This document shows positions 25,206 through 37,700 of a stretch of DNA of 64,000 bases, piece by piece; within the stretch, counting starts at the first letter, position 1, and the number at the start of each line of letters is the position of its first letter. The DNA is from Apostichopus japonicus (Eukaryota > Echinodermata > Holothuroidea > Aspidochirotida > Stichopodidae), in contig NC_092583.1 in the NCBI RefSeq assembly GCF_037975245.1, forward strand, positions 10,330,764 to 10,394,763. The letters are read 5' to 3'. Under the pieces are notes generated by a model that was not told the DNA's origin, ran no database searches, and saw only the letters and a list, made by a program, of their open reading frames with translations. Made by a program: the position numbers and the translations under genes.

Positions 25206-26180
25206 CTGACCCAAATGTTGAATATTTCAAACACTACATGATCCGTTTCCATCAAACTGTACTTATTCTACAGTGTTAGAATTTCCCATTAGCAAAATTC
25301 ACTTTTGCATTCCTTCTTAACAAAATTTGTCCTCACCCCACACAAATTTGTACTATTTCCAAATGGCACTTAAAATTTTTGATAACACAAGCTAAAAATA
25401 TGAAAACTTGAAATGATAGCACCATTTCATGTCTGAGATCCCCCCCCCCACCATCCCCCACCAAAAACTAAATACATATCGAAGTCTATCGCTACTGCAT
25501 GATATCATGGAATAGTACCCTGATTCCATGACTCAATCATGGTAAAATGGTACATTCAAGTCTTTTTGCAACACTTGATGTAACCTGCCTGCATGTCTCT
25601 CCCCCTCTCACTTTAAACCTCCCCCCCCCCATGGCATTATAATAATTTTACATCGATCTAATGTTTCATTAACATACTAATTGTATTCCATGTCCACATT
25701 GAAAATGAGATACAGCAAATGAGGCATATGTATGCTAATGATGTGGTAATTTTCTGCAAATTCATAATCACATCATCAACCTCTCATATGATAACGTACG
25801 TTACATACTTATGCACATTCATGTTGTAAAAAGTGTTTGTAGTCAACAGTAAGTGAGAAAGCCATCACCGATCTACTCATTCAAACACATCCCATGATGC
25901 ATTTCAACATTAATTCATTATGAAGGCAATTTCTGCATTGACAGGTTATGTAACATGTATGTGTGTACATGTCTTTGTGTGTATATAGATATATGTATAT
26001 CCGGCTTTAGGAATCACAAATGATTTTGAGTTGGTTAGCAACTTAGCATCATGTTTAATCTCTAGAGTAAGGCAAAATATGTCACCAAAAACAGAACTAG
26101 TATTGTTCGATACAGGTGACAAATGCCTACAGTGGAATTATGACCTTCCTTACCGGTTTTGAACCTCTGGACATACAATC
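25206..26180. other. Unannotated DNA
   Basis: No gene recognised. C runs lie near 25441-25450 and 25621-25630. Confidence 0.45.
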
Positions 26181-26181
26181 A

Positions 26182-26252
26182 GCGTCCATAGCCTAGTGGT
26201 TAGGGTGTCCGCGTACAGAGCGGGAGGCCCGGGTTCGAATTCCGGTGGAGGC
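26182..26252 (+). mobile_element. tRNA-like head of a SINE, or tRNA pseudogene
   Basis: The 71-nt sequence folds as a near-complete cloverleaf. The acceptor arms GCGTCCA and TGGAGGC pair except at one position, and the anticodon arm is TCCGC/GCGGG around a 7-nt loop. The T arm is CCGGG-TTCGAAT-TCCGG. The A box is TAGCCTAGTGG and the B box GGTTCGAATTC. The loop would give anticodon ACA, which is not a normal animal tRNA. The sequence runs on into a T-rich region and a TA tract at 26308-26333, so I read it as a SINE head rather than a working tRNA. Confidence 0.65.
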
Positions 26253-26307
26253 TGAAAGTTTTTTCACTGTTCTGGATTTGATTTTCCAACTCATTACGAT
26301 TTCAATT

Positions 26308-26333
26308 ATATATATATATATATATATATATAT
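26308..26333. repeat. (TA)n microsatellite
   Basis: Uninterrupted TA run, possibly the tail of the preceding SINE-like element. Confidence 0.95.
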
Positions 26334-26356
26334 CAACACACCAGAAAAATTCCACT

Positions 26357-26430
26357 TCACTGTGGCTTAGTGGTATGCAAATTTAGGGCTGTCGCATGAA
26401 GGTCCAGGGTTCGATTCCTACCTTAGCTTG
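26357..26430 (+). mobile_element. Second tRNA-like SINE head
   Basis: The A box TGGCTTAGTGG (26362-26372) and the B box GGTTCGATTCC (about 26408-26418) are spaced as in a tRNA gene. The acceptor ends do not pair convincingly. The sequence differs from the head at 26182, so this is a different family. A following 3' tail was not delimited. Confidence 0.5.
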
Positions 26431-27109
26431 ATGAATCTCAAAAGGAAGAAACCAGGTCGTATATATATTGGAGAGTGGGTGTAGTGGGAGCAGGGTTTTA
26501 GTTACCCCCCATAAAAGAGAAAATTGATCCATGTATTCCAACTAACAGTCAAATGATTTATTAAGGAATTGACCGCAAAGTTTTGTCAAAATTACAAGGA
26601 TCTATAATAAGCATTGGGAAGACATGATATTTCATCAAATCTGAAATCATTATCAAAATAGCAGAGTTGGTTTTTCCTCATTTTAAAGTTCATAATTTAT
26701 TGAGGCTCAAAGGTAAAGGAATACAAACTTTTTATTTTCTATTTAGCAATTTCATTAGCTATCACTGATGTCATTTTGTCTTCAAGAATGCTAAATGCTT
26801 CCACCCAATCTATTTTTGATATGTGTAATCAACAGATACCAAAAAAATTGACAATCTGTAATTTATTTGTAAGGGCAAGAAGTGCTTGTAAATGAAATTT
26901 CTTCCCAGAATGAGTGGGACAACAAAAAAAAGGGGAGAAAAAAAGGGGGGAAAAAAATCACATACTAGTTTACACTGATCATAATATAAACTCAATGTCC
27001 TATAGTCTGTTCATGTACACTGGGTCGCCATAGCAACAAGTCAGAAAATGAATAAGGATCAAGATTATTCATTAAGTATGATTGTGTGCTACTGACTGCT
27101 GAAAGAGAT
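26431..27109. other. Unannotated AT-rich DNA
   Basis: No gene recognised. Confidence 0.45.
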
Positions 27110-27168
27110 AAACAAAAAAAAAAAAGGAAAAAAAAAGGGAAAAAAAAAAGGAAAAAAAAAAGAGAGAC
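27110..27168. repeat. Polypurine A/G tract
   Basis: About 55 consecutive purines on the plus strand made of A runs separated by GG or GGG, ending in gagag. A long homopurine-homopyrimidine tract of this kind can adopt triplex or bent conformations (inference). Confidence 0.9.
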
Positions 27169-27680
27169 GGTAATGCTATTTGTGAGGAGATCATGGCAAG
27201 GGCTGTTGCAGTGAAAACCAAACAGAGGTTGAATCACTCAGTTTCTTTACCCAAAGGATCACAGTGTCAAAGTGTATTTTAAAGATTAAGTCTTTGGCTT
27301 CTGGGTTAACTTTAGCACAGCAGTGCAAGGTTTTTGAGTCAAAGAGAAAATAGAATGAGAGAAGGGGACTGATTCATCGGAAAGATTGCCTGTGTGTAAT
27401 AGAGGGATTACTGATACAAAGACTGCAAGTTAATACAGGTGTACACGGTGGTTCTCCTGTCGATTGTGTACAAAGGAATTAGTGCATCGGGGAAAACATT
27501 AACAACATCTAATTTAGGAAACCCACTGTTGTATGTGTAACATGTGTGAGTGTGTGTGTGTGGTCGGATGTAGTGTAGATCGACTACCAGGGTCCTTTGT
27601 GTAGGATACCATGGCACAGATTGAAATTAAGAAGGATTTCTTCTTTGATATGTACGATGATATTGTCCTATAAGTCCTAT
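27169..27680. other. Unannotated DNA
   Basis: Contains a GT run near 27544-27562. No gene recognised. Confidence 0.45.
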
Positions 27681-27882
27681 AATATATGTATTTTAGATCC
27701 TCCTGCAAGCAGGAACTTACGAAGAAGCCTCATTGGCTTATCAAAGCTGCAAGCTGACCGAAGTCAGTCTCTCACATTCATATTTAACGTCCATGATTAT
27801 GAATTGTTAATTGTCAACAACTCTGTAACTGGATGACATACATTAATCTGGGAGTGACTCAAACCGGGGACCTTATGATTGT
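27681..27882 (-). mobile_element. SINE-A copy 2 (minus), left arm of an inverted pair
   Basis: The body and B-box end of SINE-A (B box as GGTTTGAGTC on the minus strand near 27856-27865), with the A-box half of the head missing. It lies head to head with copy 3, separated by about 17 bp. Confidence 0.85.
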
Positions 27883-27899
27883 TTATCTTCTTGTTTATC

Positions 27900-28072
27900 T
27901 ACAGAGTTGTTGACAATTGACAATTCATAATCATGGACATTAAATATGAATCTAAGAGACTGCCTTCGGTCAGCTTGCGGCTTTGATAAGCCAATGATGG
28001 CTTCTAGCTTCGTGAGTTCCTGCTTGCAGGAGGATCGTAAATACATATATACATACATACATAACTCTGGTG
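27900..28072 (+). mobile_element. SINE-A copy 3 (plus), right arm of an inverted pair
   Basis: 5'-truncated SINE-A starting at acagagttgttgac and ending in an ATAC tail (about 28040-28072). Together with copy 2 it forms an inverted repeat with arms of about 150 bp and a short spacer. Confidence 0.85.
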
Positions 28073-29146
28073 GACATGTACTGCTTATACAATTATCTGT
28101 GCCATGACTCACCAAGCTCAAGAACTCTACACTCTTAGTTGTATAAACAGACAGGGAAAAAACAAGGGTGATGAATTGATGCTATACAGCTGGACAGGTC
28201 CTGGTGACAGATGCAAGTAAGATGGAATTTGGAAAATAAAGGGTACCCAAAGAGTTCTCCATCACAGATCATTTCAATTTCATTCAAAACATGAAAATAA
28301 AACTTGCCACTCTTGTTTCTAAAACTGACTACAATACTCAAGTTGGAGAAGGATGTGGAAGAAGAGGAAAAAAAAAACTAACAGCAGAACAAGATCACCC
28401 AGGATTTCATGGATATGCTGGTAAGAATGCATGACTGGAAATGATCACTTACAATCCATGTAACTTTTATAGTGCAAAGATTAGGGGTGCATGGGGGGGG
28501 GGGGGAGGGTGAAGGAAAAGTATTGGGACATTTAAATTTCAGCTTGACTCTCCAACTTACTGGTTAGAATATTTTAAATGAGTTGGAACAATAGGGGATG
28601 AAGGGATGCTGGGTGGGGAGGGGGTGGAGGCAGGTGGATGAATGGAAAATGGGTGGGGATGATGGGTTAATTAGGATGGAGTGAGTTAGTTATAAAGCTT
28701 GAGAGTACATGATGGTTAAGTATGCCTGATCTACAAGGAGTAGCATTTTTGGTCTGTTAACTTTTTGCAAAAATAAAAAAAAGCAAGAAGTGGATGAGGG
28801 TAACCTTTAATAAACCTTCATTCTATATCCCCAAACTTATGGCTATACAGTTTTAAAACCTACATTCTAGGCAATTTAACTCACCACTTTTATGCATATC
28901 AAGACTAAAAATTCTGCCTACTAAGGTCATGGTTAAAATATCAGCCTGCCTATTCACATTGTATCACATAGCACTAATATATCATAAAAAAGAAACACAA
29001 ATGAATAATAAAACAGCAATATAATCAATAAAATTTCTTTAGAACACCAGGTAGTACACATCTGTAACAATTTGATGTCTATATGTAACAGCATTGGTAA
29101 TAATGAGGATTTTCAATAGTGTAAGTGTTACATACTTGATTATTAC
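28073..29146. other. Unannotated DNA
   Basis: No gene recognised. G-rich runs occur near 28490-28508 and 28605-28660. Confidence 0.45.
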
Positions 29147-29462
29147 ATTGTGTACAGAAGCGTAGCAAGAGGCAGTTCAGGCAGTTTATTCAACCAGGGC
29201 CCCCAATGACTAGGGGGTCCCTGGATGTCTAGGGGCCCACAATATCTCTTGTTCCCCAGGAGTTGGTTACATAGCCAACATATGACAACTGTCAGTCAAC
29301 GTAAGGTATGAGGTAAAACATAGCTTTATGGCTGTTACATTTATGACTTTATGTCAAGTGTAGTTTTGATTTAGTGTGGATGAAGCTAGGGTCCGCTACT
29401 CTTACTCTTGAACCAGGGGGCCCTTGAAACCCTGCTAAGCTATTTACGCTACTGATTGTGTA
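29147..29462. mobile_element. hAT-type MITE with perfect 8-bp target duplication
   Basis: The element spans 29155-29454 (300 bp), starting CAGAAGCGTAGCAAG and ending TTACGCTACTG. It is flanked by ATTGTGTA at 29147-29154 and again at 29455-29462. The ends and duplication size place it in the hAT superfamily. There is no coding capacity. Confidence 0.85.
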
Positions 29463-29686
29463 AATGTATTTTATATCTTGATACGTTGATATTTCTCATG
29501 TTACTCTGATACATTATTTCTGTAGGCCAATGGAACCCATTACATAAAAAGAGCTCTTTGTGTTTTGAAATACCTATCTCGTATCATTTAATGTCAGTAT
29601 TGATGTTCTCGCTAATATGTTTTAACAACTATCTCTCTTTAGACTGTTGTACTGTTCTCTCTCTCTCTCTTGATTGACTGTTTGAA

Positions 29687-29826
29687 ATAATAACCATCAG
29701 CAGTTATTTTAACGATGCTTAAGCAACCACAAATGTGGGAGAAACCCGCAAGGGCTTATGGATTACAAGTTACACGTCGTCGGGTGGCTTCCAATTCAAC
29801 AAATAAAATCGAATAAATCTAAAATC
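29687..29826 (-). mobile_element. SINE-B copy 3, 5'-truncated
   Basis: Only the 3' half is present, including the conserved cccgcaagggcttatggatt phrase and the cagcagttatttt end with an ATT-type tail. The tRNA head is absent, as expected from incomplete reverse transcription. Confidence 0.75.
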
Positions 29827-32375
29827 AAGTCTAGTTCAGTTCATTGATCAAGTTGGATTGATAGTTATTAGTTTTTGAAAACTTTTATTTAAATCACAGA
29901 GAGAACTAAAATGTTGCAAAAAAGCAGCGTTTTGAATTGATCATGATATACCCCTTTGTACGTAGCTATCATTATATAATACTATACTAACATCTCAAAG
30001 CAACGCAGTGGGTCATTAGCTCAACCATTATCAAGTTTTTATCTTTATCAATAATTGAAGCAAAAATCACAAATCTGTTCTCTAAATTGCAATTATATTA
30101 TTTACAATCGAGAAATGCCTGGGTGATAAAAAATAAACTTGAGAATCAAATCAAATTAATTTATGGTGTGGTGGATGGACTGGGGGGGGGGAGACATCTA
30201 CAGGGGTATTGTTGCTCCCCAGTTTTGTGAAAAAACTAATAATTAAGCACCCATTGTCATACATCAGAAGTGACCTGTTGTTGGTATAAACAAAACATAT
30301 CATTTTGTACATGATATTAGCACCCTTTTTTATTTGTTGCCCTAACAGTGCCCTTGGCTCACCATCTCTATCTAGAGTAATACTTGATCGATCGTTAGGG
30401 TTTGGAAAAAATTGCCATCCAATCGGCGGCGGCGAAAAGCCGATCTTAAAAGGACAGCCATTACATCAAGGAGACCTACTTTACATGATGATTCATGGGA
30501 GGTGAATATAGTCTTTGAACTGAAAACACATTTACATGGGGAGAAACTGCCGAGAATGACAGTCAGAAATTTCAACGTTATCTTGTTTCAGTGCTGGATC
30601 GAGTGTTTGATGCTTTGGGAGATAATTTGTCATAGGAGGCAGCAGAGGGTCCAACCCAAGGGGGTACAAACTTGGAAGGGTAGTAACGGAAATGGGACTA
30701 AAAACTGATTTGAGAAAGCAAACCGCAGTCACCTGAAACTCCCCAGACAAAGTTACGAAACCATCTGTACATCATCCTATGTCGCATATTCCAATAATGT
30801 GAATATTTTTCAATAAAACCACCACCTTTGAAGTTGTTTTTCCCCCCAACAAAAAGACAATTACTTTCCACATTTTCCTTGATGTTTCTCTATAAAAATT
30901 TTTATAAAAGAATTGTTAAATAACACACACTATGAAAAAGAAAAACGAAACTTCTAATTTATGAAAGGGACACTGTTTGAAGAATCTTCGCAAACCTTTG
31001 GGCACCTTCTCCTCCCCCTCCCCTCCCCCATGGCTCTGACAACCCTCATTCCACATGGTATTGTCCTCTGTCTCCCTGCTACCATTCTTTGGGGCTTGTT
31101 TACAATGTTCTCTGTAGTCATATCTTCATATCTACAAGTATTCTTGTTACACCTACATACAAACTGAGGCCTCATTTTCACATGGAGTTACGGTTCAAAT
31201 CATCTCACAAACCTTTGCTCCATTGAAGGTCGCAAGATCGTTTTTTTCTTTTTACATTGCAGAGCGAGCATGAAATGCATCGGTCTGAACCTGTTTGAAC
31301 TAACTGCCTTGTACGTCCCATGGGGTATTTCTCAAGATGATGATTCATTTGGACAATCCGCTCTCTACCTGTCCACCCTCTCTTTTCCTCGTCGAGTGTT
31401 CTCCGCCCCCCTCCGGGCATATTCGCTGATTCACCTACTTCTTGTTGAATTTTTTAATTAATTTTCCGTCACAGAAAACAATAACATAAGAGGAAGATCA
31501 CCCCACGAGCAAAAACATACCAGAATCCTCGGGGACTGAGCCGAAAAAGAAAATGCATGTTCGCAGTCCCCTTTGTTTATTTCCCTACCGTTTTTTTAAT
31601 TTCGCAAAATGTGAGTTATTTCACGTATCGCAAGACACACCGCCGGAGGAATGCCTCACACTTTGGCAAAACAATAGAGGTAAAATTAGTGCTTTGCTAG
31701 AATGTCCCCAGACATCTAACAAAGATGTTTCGTCTTTCAAGGCCGGGGGTTTTCCAATTTGCGACAGAAACTGATATCCACCTTTCGACCAAATCTGCTA
31801 GTAGGTAAATCAAACAGTGTGCTACGCCTGTCTTAATAGAAACTCGCCAAGATAAACTCTGATGGGAGACCCGCTATAAATTAAGTCGTTCGATTTCAAA
31901 TCATTTATTTGAAAGTAAGATTTGCAAAAAAAAAAGGAAAAAGGAAAGAAAAAAAGAGTTAAATAATTGGATTTGCGGCTGTATTGGATTCATCTTTTCA
32001 TTATATGGTGATCAATGATCATGATATCATAAAACAGAAATATTCACTTTGACCCTTCTGATCCCTTTTAAGTCTTCTTTTACCTTCCTCGTTTTTATGT
32101 TTGCTTTTCTTAATTTCTTTGTTTCCCTTTTTCTATTCACTTTTGTTTTAAACGATTGCTATGCTTTGTTGTTTGATTTGGTGAAAGTTAACTTGCAGCG
32201 TTTATTTTAGACAGGGATTCAAAATGTTAGTTTTAAAACAAACCCATATGGAATTATGCTGTGTGTCAATTGGCATGTCTTACTTTTCTATTAGACACGC
32301 AGTGATAACCTACGACGATGATGGCTTAGTTTTGACAATACTCCGTCAGTTACACATGTTACTAAACATGGACAG
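29827..32375. other. Unannotated DNA, partly GC-balanced
   Basis: No convincing exon. A polypyrimidine tract followed by tacattgcag at about 31240-31262 looks like a splice acceptor, but the following frame has no recognisable protein signature. The stretch 31480-31860 is repeat-free and of mixed composition, and it includes ctttgttt and aacaaagatg, which resemble HMG-box (Sox/TCF) sites. Any regulatory role is speculative. Confidence 0.3.
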
Positions 32376-32745
32376 TTAAAGGGTGTGAAGACTCGCGCAC
32401 AAAGAAACGTCTCATGCTGGTAATCTGACCTAGTTTCGAATGAGGTGTAACAGAAGTGTTAGACACCACCATCGATCCCAGAAAATACACACACAGCTTG
32501 CTACGGTCGGTAATTACTAATTAGACACTAGTGTACAGTCACTACATGCAGCTACGGTCAATACCCACAACACAGTGTACATAGTAGCGTGGACATCTCA
32601 GGTCTAGATAAAAGATAACAAGGTATCACGTTCATTACTGTCTGCATTTTGTAGCGACAAAAAGAAAACTTCACTTGCAAGCAACGCAAAGTTAACTTTT
32701 TCAGAGCAGGGCACGCCGTTTGGGGCGAGTCTTCAATGCCTTTAA
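32376..32745 (-). mobile_element. TTAA-bounded MITE, copy 2
   Basis: 370 bp, in the opposite orientation to the other copies: TTAAAGGG and GTGTGAAGACTCGC on the left, GCGAGTCTTCA..TGCCTTTAA on the right. Interior as in the copies at 21312, 39367 and 55061. Part of a 125-codon minus-strand open frame (32558-32935) is MITE sequence. Confidence 0.88.
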
Positions 32746-32907
32746 CCTGTAAAATGCAACCTATATTTATTTCAGGCCAACCTTTCCCCACATGCTTCTT
32801 CTTTCTGTTTACTCCTGCTGTTCCATCCCCCTTCCCAACTCCATCCTCTGCATCCCCCCAGAAGTTGGCTAGACATTCATTTATCTTCATTTTAATCACA
32901 ATTAAAT

Positions 32908-33012
32908 TGGAGGATTCACATCTGCATATCATCACAACTAAGCAAATAAGGATTCACATCGGTGTCATCACAATTAGGGAAGGAGGGTTCACATCGATGT
33001 CATCACTTTAGG
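32908..33012. repeat. Three-unit minisatellite, period about 37 bp
   Basis: The phrase ggattcacatc..tcatcaca starts near 32912, 32950 and 32986. The first unit differs most. Confidence 0.7.
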
Positions 33013-34360
33013 GGCAGAGGATACAACAGAGGCAGCTATACGTGCTGGGGTGATATTCACAAAGGAAATTATAACAACCCGTAGCCCTAACACTATTCTA
33101 CCCTTCCTCCTCTTCTCTTGCATATTAAACCCTGCATCTTTCTTTCAAAGTAATGTCACACATATGATAACACACTGAAGGAATCATTTCACATCTTTCA
33201 GTATCTCGTTTAGTATTAACAGAATTTTGAGCAATCCTTCTTTATTGTCAGGGCTGATGTATTTAACATTAAGTTATAAATCAGTCAAAAGTTGTAGAAA
33301 AGAAATTTGTGCTTAAGTTCATTCAAAGAGTCACTTAAAAATTCATCCTTAAAAGAGTATGGACGACCTTTGTCGCAATTGTTGCTCATCAAAAAGTCTC
33401 CTGTGACCCCTAATAAAACCTGCCAATGAGACTACATTAAACAGCTTGGAAATACATACGCACATAGTCTTGATGTAAACCATAATGCACTTTAATAAAA
33501 TGACTGTAAAGAAAAAAAATGTTTTTAATAAAGTTACAACGATAACAAACTTCTCTCGTTTTTACATGTGTGGCGCTGATGACACGTAGCTATGATAATT
33601 CAGACACAGCTGCTGTTATGTTGTATGAATCTACAAAAGACCATAAAATTTGAGGACACACTTACCAAAGTGAGTTCAAAGAAGTTTGATGCATGCATCA
33701 TTCGTTATCTTAATAAAAGTTTTCTTTCAACCGATCGATCGGATAGCAGTTGTGTAGTCAGTCATACCTGAACTGCCACAATCTATTCTGGATGGAAGTG
33801 GAGGAGGAGAATATGGAGTGACGTGCTGAAACCGACAAGAATTTTTGTGGATCTGGTGGAGGAGGAGGGGGATGGGAAAGAGGAATTGGGGTCAATTTGC
33901 ATTCTGGGAAGAGGGGTGGGAGAGGGGGGAGGAGTAGAGACCAAATCACAGTACTCATTAGCAGTGTGCACCATATCATGCAACTAAACTAAACTGAGAG
34001 GTAAACAATGACTTCTAAATTATTTCAGGATATTATGACATTTTAACACCAAAGAACATAGACCTATTTATGTAATATGAATTCACTGACGAATGTTACA
34101 ATGCTACCATCCTCCTCCCTATTTCATCTGGATTAAAAACTGCATTAGGAGCCCCAGATAGGTGTCAGGAAAAGAAGATGGGGAGGGGGAGGGGGGAGGA
34201 CTGTCCCAGAGTATTGGGATTTTAGCTTATCAATGTGTTTAATCCTCCTTTTTATTAATTAATAAACAGAATAATTAACAAGCCTTTTATGATATGATTT
34301 GTTTATTAACAATGAGAAAAGCTGAAATTAAGTTTCCACATGTAGGAATCCTCACACAGC
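33013..34360. other. Unannotated DNA
   Basis: No gene recognised. Purine-rich strips occur near 33855-33935 and 34175-34200. Confidence 0.45.
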
Positions 34361-34439
34361 TTTAAGATTGGGGCATGGGGGGGGGGGGGTGGAACCAGAC
34401 AAATATTCATTGGTGTTCGAATTGCTGCCTGTTGGGGTA

Positions 34440-34765
34440 CAACTGCTACATGAATGTCATTACTGTGAATTTTTTGGGGGCAGGGAGGGGGAAGGAGGAG
34501 GGCGAGAGGGGAAGGTACGGTCCTTTGCTACTCATGAAGGTGCCAGGGGCCCAGATCTGTCCAAATATACTGGCAACTAATCAAGTTACACATCTTTATG
34601 AAAATATCTGAGCTTTAAGAAGTGACTACCATCTTTTTCATAGGGGATGGGAATGGGGAGGGGCGAGGGAGGGGGAATGGTCTCCCGCAGCACAAAATGA
34701 TGTCAGGGGCTCTGAGATGTCCAAATGGTACTGGCAATCACAAATACATCAAATGCCCGAACTTG
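34440..34765 (+). repeat. Diverged tandem duplication, unit about 160-170 bp
   Basis: A G-rich strip followed by cctttgctac..atgaaggtgccaggggc..gatctgtccaaat..actggcaa (first unit, ending about 34580) recurs in related form from about 34620 to 34750 (ccgcagcac..atgatgtcaggggc..gagatgtccaaat..actggcaa). The copies differ substantially. Confidence 0.55.
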
Positions 34766-37700
34766 AAGAAGAGCATCATGGAGGAAATTTGTATTGTTTT
34801 TTTGGTACCGTTTAGAATTTTTACTATTTATTAATTGTCCAACTTCTGCATGACAATATAAACTAGGTTAACCCAAGTTGAAGAGCACCCTCACATATGC
34901 CACCCCCCCCCCCCCCCCCCACAACACCCCTTAGGTAGCTCTGTGACTGAATTCCTAGTTTATATAATCCTTTAGTTTGAAATTGGAGAAAGCACCATAC
35001 ATACTGTGGCTCCAATTTGACATTTAACCTTGAACATCAATAGAGTGGGGAAGTAGACACAAATCATACTAACTGTTATAGTTCTTTATTTTATGGACTT
35101 ATCATGCTGTAGTGTTAGCAGTATGCTATTTAGCTGGATATAAAACAAGAAATTGCCTGGTATCAATACAGTACTAGTAGACCTATGGCTTTACAAATAT
35201 GATTTCATCCTGAGCATATAGGACACTCTACTGATCCTTGTATATAATGCCTATATATACCAACAAATCACTGTGATACTATGAATGTCTCAGTGAAATT
35301 CTTAGAGATGTGGAAAGCTCCCATGAGAAGGCAGAGTTGGTTCTGATGACACCCACTAAGGGGTACTACAATAAATGCAAGGGGGTCATGAATTCCGGTT
35401 TAAGTTTGACAGGATTCGCTCTGGAATCCATTCAATCGACCTCTTGACTAGGTTTTGCCACTTATCGTCTTCCTATGAGAACTACCCTTTCTCCTCTCCA
35501 TCTGGTCCTCTTCCCAACTCTACCCCTCCTCGATCCCACCTTCCCCTGGCCATCCAGAACGATACAAGTTAATGCTCCCTACTTTTGTATTTTGCATTGT
35601 TTGCATTATTATTATGTCAAAAATATTTAAACATTTAATACAGGCCAACTTAGCTTAAGGTTGAGTGGCCTATCCATATCCCTCCCTCCCCCTCCCCTCC
35701 CCCTCCCCCTACCATCCTTATTTTCATGGTGTGTGAGGTTACAATCATGATTTTTGTTATTGAGCTCTGGTGAGTTTTTCAAGGTCAAGGGTTGTTCATT
35801 AACCAAATTAACCACATATGGTCAACTTTCCCAATAACATGGAAGATATTGTCTGGTGGGTGGTCAAAAAAGGAAAAAAAATTATATTTTTCTTGAAAAT
35901 AATTGTCTAGAAGCAGATGAAGCCAGTGTTTCCTTCGGTCTCTACCAGGTTCAAATCCTGTTCTAGTCAATTTCTCTTTGCTCTTTCGAGCAGAAAATTG
36001 CAGTATAGTTTTTACAACCGTATGTTTCCTGTTCGTAATTTATTTATTAATAAATAAATGATATAAACTGCAAAGTTTATGCAAGACTAGTTAAAAAATA
36101 TTAAATTACCATCCTCATGTTTTGTAGTCAAAAGAGATGATGTTTGTTTAAGTAGTTGGTTGCAAAAAAATGGGAACCAAAGAAAGAGGATTGATATCCC
36201 CCATATCAACAACTCAGGTCTGGCCAGGAGAGGCGAGTTAATGGAATTAGCAATAAGCATCTTCAATCATTAACATAAACTTTAATACAGGTAAATTAAG
36301 ATTCATGAGTCCCATGTAAAGCATTCCATTTCTCTCTCTGTCCTGCATCAGGTCTGTTTATCACATTCAAATGTTTGTTAGGTCTACATTTTGAGTAATT
36401 TACGACGTCGACTAACCTATAAAAAATCCTGGCAGGCTGGCTCTCCAGGCTTTCCTGTACTTACCCGAACAACATTTTTCGTCAAGCCGACTAGTTGCAT
36501 AAAATGCTCGGTATGTAAAAATGGGGACGATAAAGTGAAGAGGCCTGCTTCATAAATGTCAGTGACGGATGTGGGGTGGAAGAGAGCGAGAGAAAAAAAA
36601 AACGATTAACTTTGCTGACTGCGGCTTTGATATTAAGAGAGAGCAGTCCTGGAACAAAGTACAAGCAGATGTAGAAGTTGACCCTGTTGTCTGCAGTTTT
36701 ATAAATGATAGTAATAATAATCGATCATCGCATGAAACATTTTTGTGCATAAATTTGGTAGCATGTCCTGGTCCAGGACAAATGCTGACATCTGGTGTCA
36801 CCTGGCCGACCTCAATGTGTACATGATGACATTATCATGTTATGATAACTGATGCATAGTCCAGGTTATCAACTAATATGCCCCTATATTATCAGTTTTA
36901 TAGTTAGCCGCAGATCCCTGATTTGTAAAATGAGTTGGGAATGGGAAGGGGAGAGAGGGGATGATTTTCTGAGAAGGGTGGGGATGGGGTTTAGAAGGCA
37001 GTATAGATACAGGGTGGGAGTTGGGCCTTGCCAATACTGAAGATCTGGGATCTCACACCATACTTATCCCCCTCCCCTCCCCTCCCCTTCCCTTCCAAGA
37101 TCAGGGGCAGATCCAGGAGGGGATGTGGTTGTGGTTGGATGAGGCTGAATCACATGAAGGGGCTTATTTTTGACATCAGATGGTTCATTCTGAAGCATAT
37201 TTAGACTATAAAGGCACCGACAACCCCCCCCCCCCCCCAACTCCTTGCACCTATGCCTTCACAAGGCCAAATTATCATGGTTCTCTGTTTTGTTTTCTTC
37301 ATTGTTTTATGAGCAACAATTTTTGCCCTAAGTTCTACTGCCCTTACCCACAATTTCAAGGAACAAACTTTTTTTTGGACATGTTTATCCTTATTGTGTA
37401 ACCTTTTGTTGTTACTGAACATTTTGCAGTTTTGTTTTCCAGCTGGTAGTTTGTCAAACCTGATCGGTGTTTACAATTTTCAAAGTGTCAGCAAATTCCT
37501 TTTAAATCCAATATGCTAAATGGACAGATTGTTAATATTTTTTTTTTTTTTTTAAATCCATTAAGGTCACCATACATCATAAATATGTATGCAACTCTTT
37601 GTCAAAGAACAGCTAAGTGAAAGAGGCAGGAAAAAAGGAAGATTCTTTGCTCCCCTTTTACATATCCTTGATATCATCTAGACTTCTTCACAGAAATACC

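Noticed and set aside
24518-25279. Long open frame of 253 codons (and three minus-strand frames) rich in Pro/Ser/His or Gly/Glu/Arg
   Set aside because: They lie in the 22-bp minisatellite, are open in several frames at once and have no non-repeat domain.
26182-26252. Functional tRNA gene
   Set aside because: Anticodon ACA and one acceptor mismatch; sits beside SINE-like tail sequence.
31240-31461. Exon after a good polypyrimidine-CAG acceptor
   Set aside because: The following frame has no recognisable protein signature and no clear donor.
32558-32935. 125-codon minus-strand frame, and the 112-codon frame at 39171-39509
   Set aside because: Both include MITE sequence shared between copies; no independent protein domain.
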